Source: an uncultured Saccharospirillaceae bacterium (GTDB lineage Bacteria; Pseudomonadota; Gammaproteobacteria; Pseudomonadales; Oceanobacteraceae). Taken from it: a stretch of DNA of 62,330 nucleotides. The DNA is taken from NCBI GenBank assembly GCA_947499545.1, contig CANMOZ010000022.1, positions 1 to 62,330 on the forward strand, read 5' to 3'. The notes beneath the pieces are model-generated. The model was not told the DNA's origin, ran no database searches, and worked only from the letters and a program-made list of their open reading frames with translations. Position numbers and translations under genes: made by a program. Below, piece by piece: positions 61,599-62,330 of the stretch (position 1 is its first letter; each line of letters opens with the position of its first letter).

Positions 61599-62330
61599 AT
61601 GAATCCCGTTTTGACTTTTGGACTTGTGACCTCTGCAGTGGCACTCACCAGTGTCTCCATCAGCTGTGAAATTGCACTCTTTAGCGGTTTTGCAGAAACC
61701 GATTTTGATCAAACCTTGGCAATTTTAACCGGCGGTGGGCTAGTACTCAGCCAGTTTTTATTGGTCGCACTCTTTCAAGAACACCTGAGACAACGTAGAA
61801 ACACCCTGGCAGCAGGGGTGTTAATGATGATTCTGGCGTTACTCCTGATCTCGGTATCCGGTACCGCCGCTTGGCTAGAAACGCGTTATCAAGAGCAGCA
61901 CCAAATAACCCAGCAAAACACCCAAGAACAACAACTGTTAACAGAGCTGATTCAAGATTTTGAGGCGCAAGCGAATACCTTAAGAGAGCAAGCCCTTCTG
62001 GATCGCGACACCGGCAATCATTGGCGAGCTGGGGAGCGTTTAAAAGACGCAGCCAAAGCCGATGAAAAACGCCTTGCTAGCATCGAAATGCTAAAAAACA
62101 CCCACAGAAACACAAACAACTCTGTTTCCAATAACAGCGCCCAAACCCTGGCCTTTGAAAACGATGCTCTCAGATGGGTGCTCTGGATGTTATTAGCCGC
62201 CCTAGTGGATCTCTGCCCCTTGATGATTATTGCGTCCTTAAGAAAACAGACTTCAAGCTGTGAAACAGCAGAAACAGCAGAAACAGCAGAAACAGCAGAA
62301 ACAGCAGAAACAGCAGAAACAGCAGAAACA
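61599..62330 (+). CDS. Four-TM membrane protein with coiled coil (element C), 3' end outside window
   Basis: At least 244 codons, open to the window end. Starts MNPVLTFGLVTSAVALTSVS with AGGGAGG upstream. Hydrophobic segments and central coiled coil (TRYQEQHQITQQNTQEQQLL) align with the A and B proteins. In place of the Pro/Thr linker it enters a tandem Glu-Thr-Ala repeat. Confidence 0.8.
   Translation, partial: MNPVLTFGLVTSAVALTSVSISCEIALFSGFAETDFDQTLAILTGGGLVLSQFLLVALFQEHLRQRRNTLAAGVLMMILALLLISVSGTAAWLETRYQEQHQITQQNTQEQQLLTELIQDFEAQANTLREQALLDRDTGNHWRAGERLKDAAKADEKRLASIEMLKNTHRNTNNSVSNNSAQTLAFENDALRWVLWMLLAALVDLCPLMIIASLRKQTSSCETAETAETAETAETAETAETAET
62262..62330 (+). repeat. 9-bp tandem repeat GAAACAGCA, in frame (Glu-Thr-Ala)n
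   Basis: At least 7.6 copies of GAAACAGCA running to the window end, in the reading frame of the membrane protein, coding Glu-Thr-Ala. Copies seen are identical, so the array is recent or prone to slippage. Total copy number unknown. Confidence 0.85.

Larger units (their letters stand above)
55261..62330 (-). mobile_element. Element C: related element in inverted orientation, cut by window end
   Basis: Integrase and repressor run leftward and AlpA-like, primase, small genes and membrane protein run rightward, which is the mirror image of elements A and B. Proteins are clearly homologous but more diverged than A is from B. No tRNA-like sequence lies next to the integrase 3' end, so its attachment site is unidentified. 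The primase carries an in-frame deletion, so the element may be defective or helper-dependent. Confidence 0.75.

Overview
The window is almost entirely integrated phage DNA from a gammaproteobacterium of moderate GC; genus cannot be fixed from sequence. Clues are the tRNA-Phe 3' end used as attachment site, P2-type head and tail genes, a VasX-like PAAR effector and a DUF2845 protein. It contains the right end of one P2-related prophage (element A, 1-12413), a complete second one in tandem (element B, 12354-53581), and, after a 1.6-kb spacer, part of a third related element in inverted orientation (element C, 55261-62330, cut by the window end).

Layout. Element A: start of the capsid scaffold gene, a divergent late promoter region, terminase (gpP), portal (gpQ), an Ogr-like zinc-finger activator, an HTH gene, a polytopic membrane protein with a C-terminal HTH-like tail, a five-gene operon of small conserved proteins, an iteron-rich putative origin, a P4-alpha-like primase-helicase, an AlpA-like protein, a repressor, an integrase and att. 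Element B has at its left end two putative nuclease genes (DUF6602-like and PIN-like), then a 1568-aa PAAR/VasX-like effector with a membrane partner, two small accessory genes, the whole leftward P2-type morphogenesis block (spike to scaffold, 22265-38305), and then a second copy of the element A arrangement. Between its integrase and its att it carries two globin genes, a periplasmic binding-protein-like gene and one unknown gene. Element C repeats the integrase, repressor, AlpA-like, primase, origin, small-gene and membrane-protein order, but its primase lacks the Walker B region.

How it works together. Each element looks like a temperate phage with P2-type virion genes and a P4-like replication module (zinc ribbon, TOPRIM and helicase in one protein beside clustered iterons). 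Structural and replication proteins of A and B are nearly identical, but regulator/DNA-site pairs have been exchanged: Ogr-like activator with a 100-nt late promoter segment, repressor with its operator region, integrase with arm-type repeats, and, in C, the primase with a different iteron. That pattern would make the residents heteroimmune and let them sit in tandem at one tRNA gene.

Most notable: the iteron origins bounded by long inverted repeats with switched iteron sequence; the promoter/activator co-replacement; a phage-borne PAAR effector/immunity-like pair; twin phage-borne globins; a P' arm after the second att with the same geometry as element B's arm but different repeats, implying another element end; and a covarying hairpin in the leader of the membrane-protein gene. 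All functional statements are inferred from reading the sequence; no searches were run.
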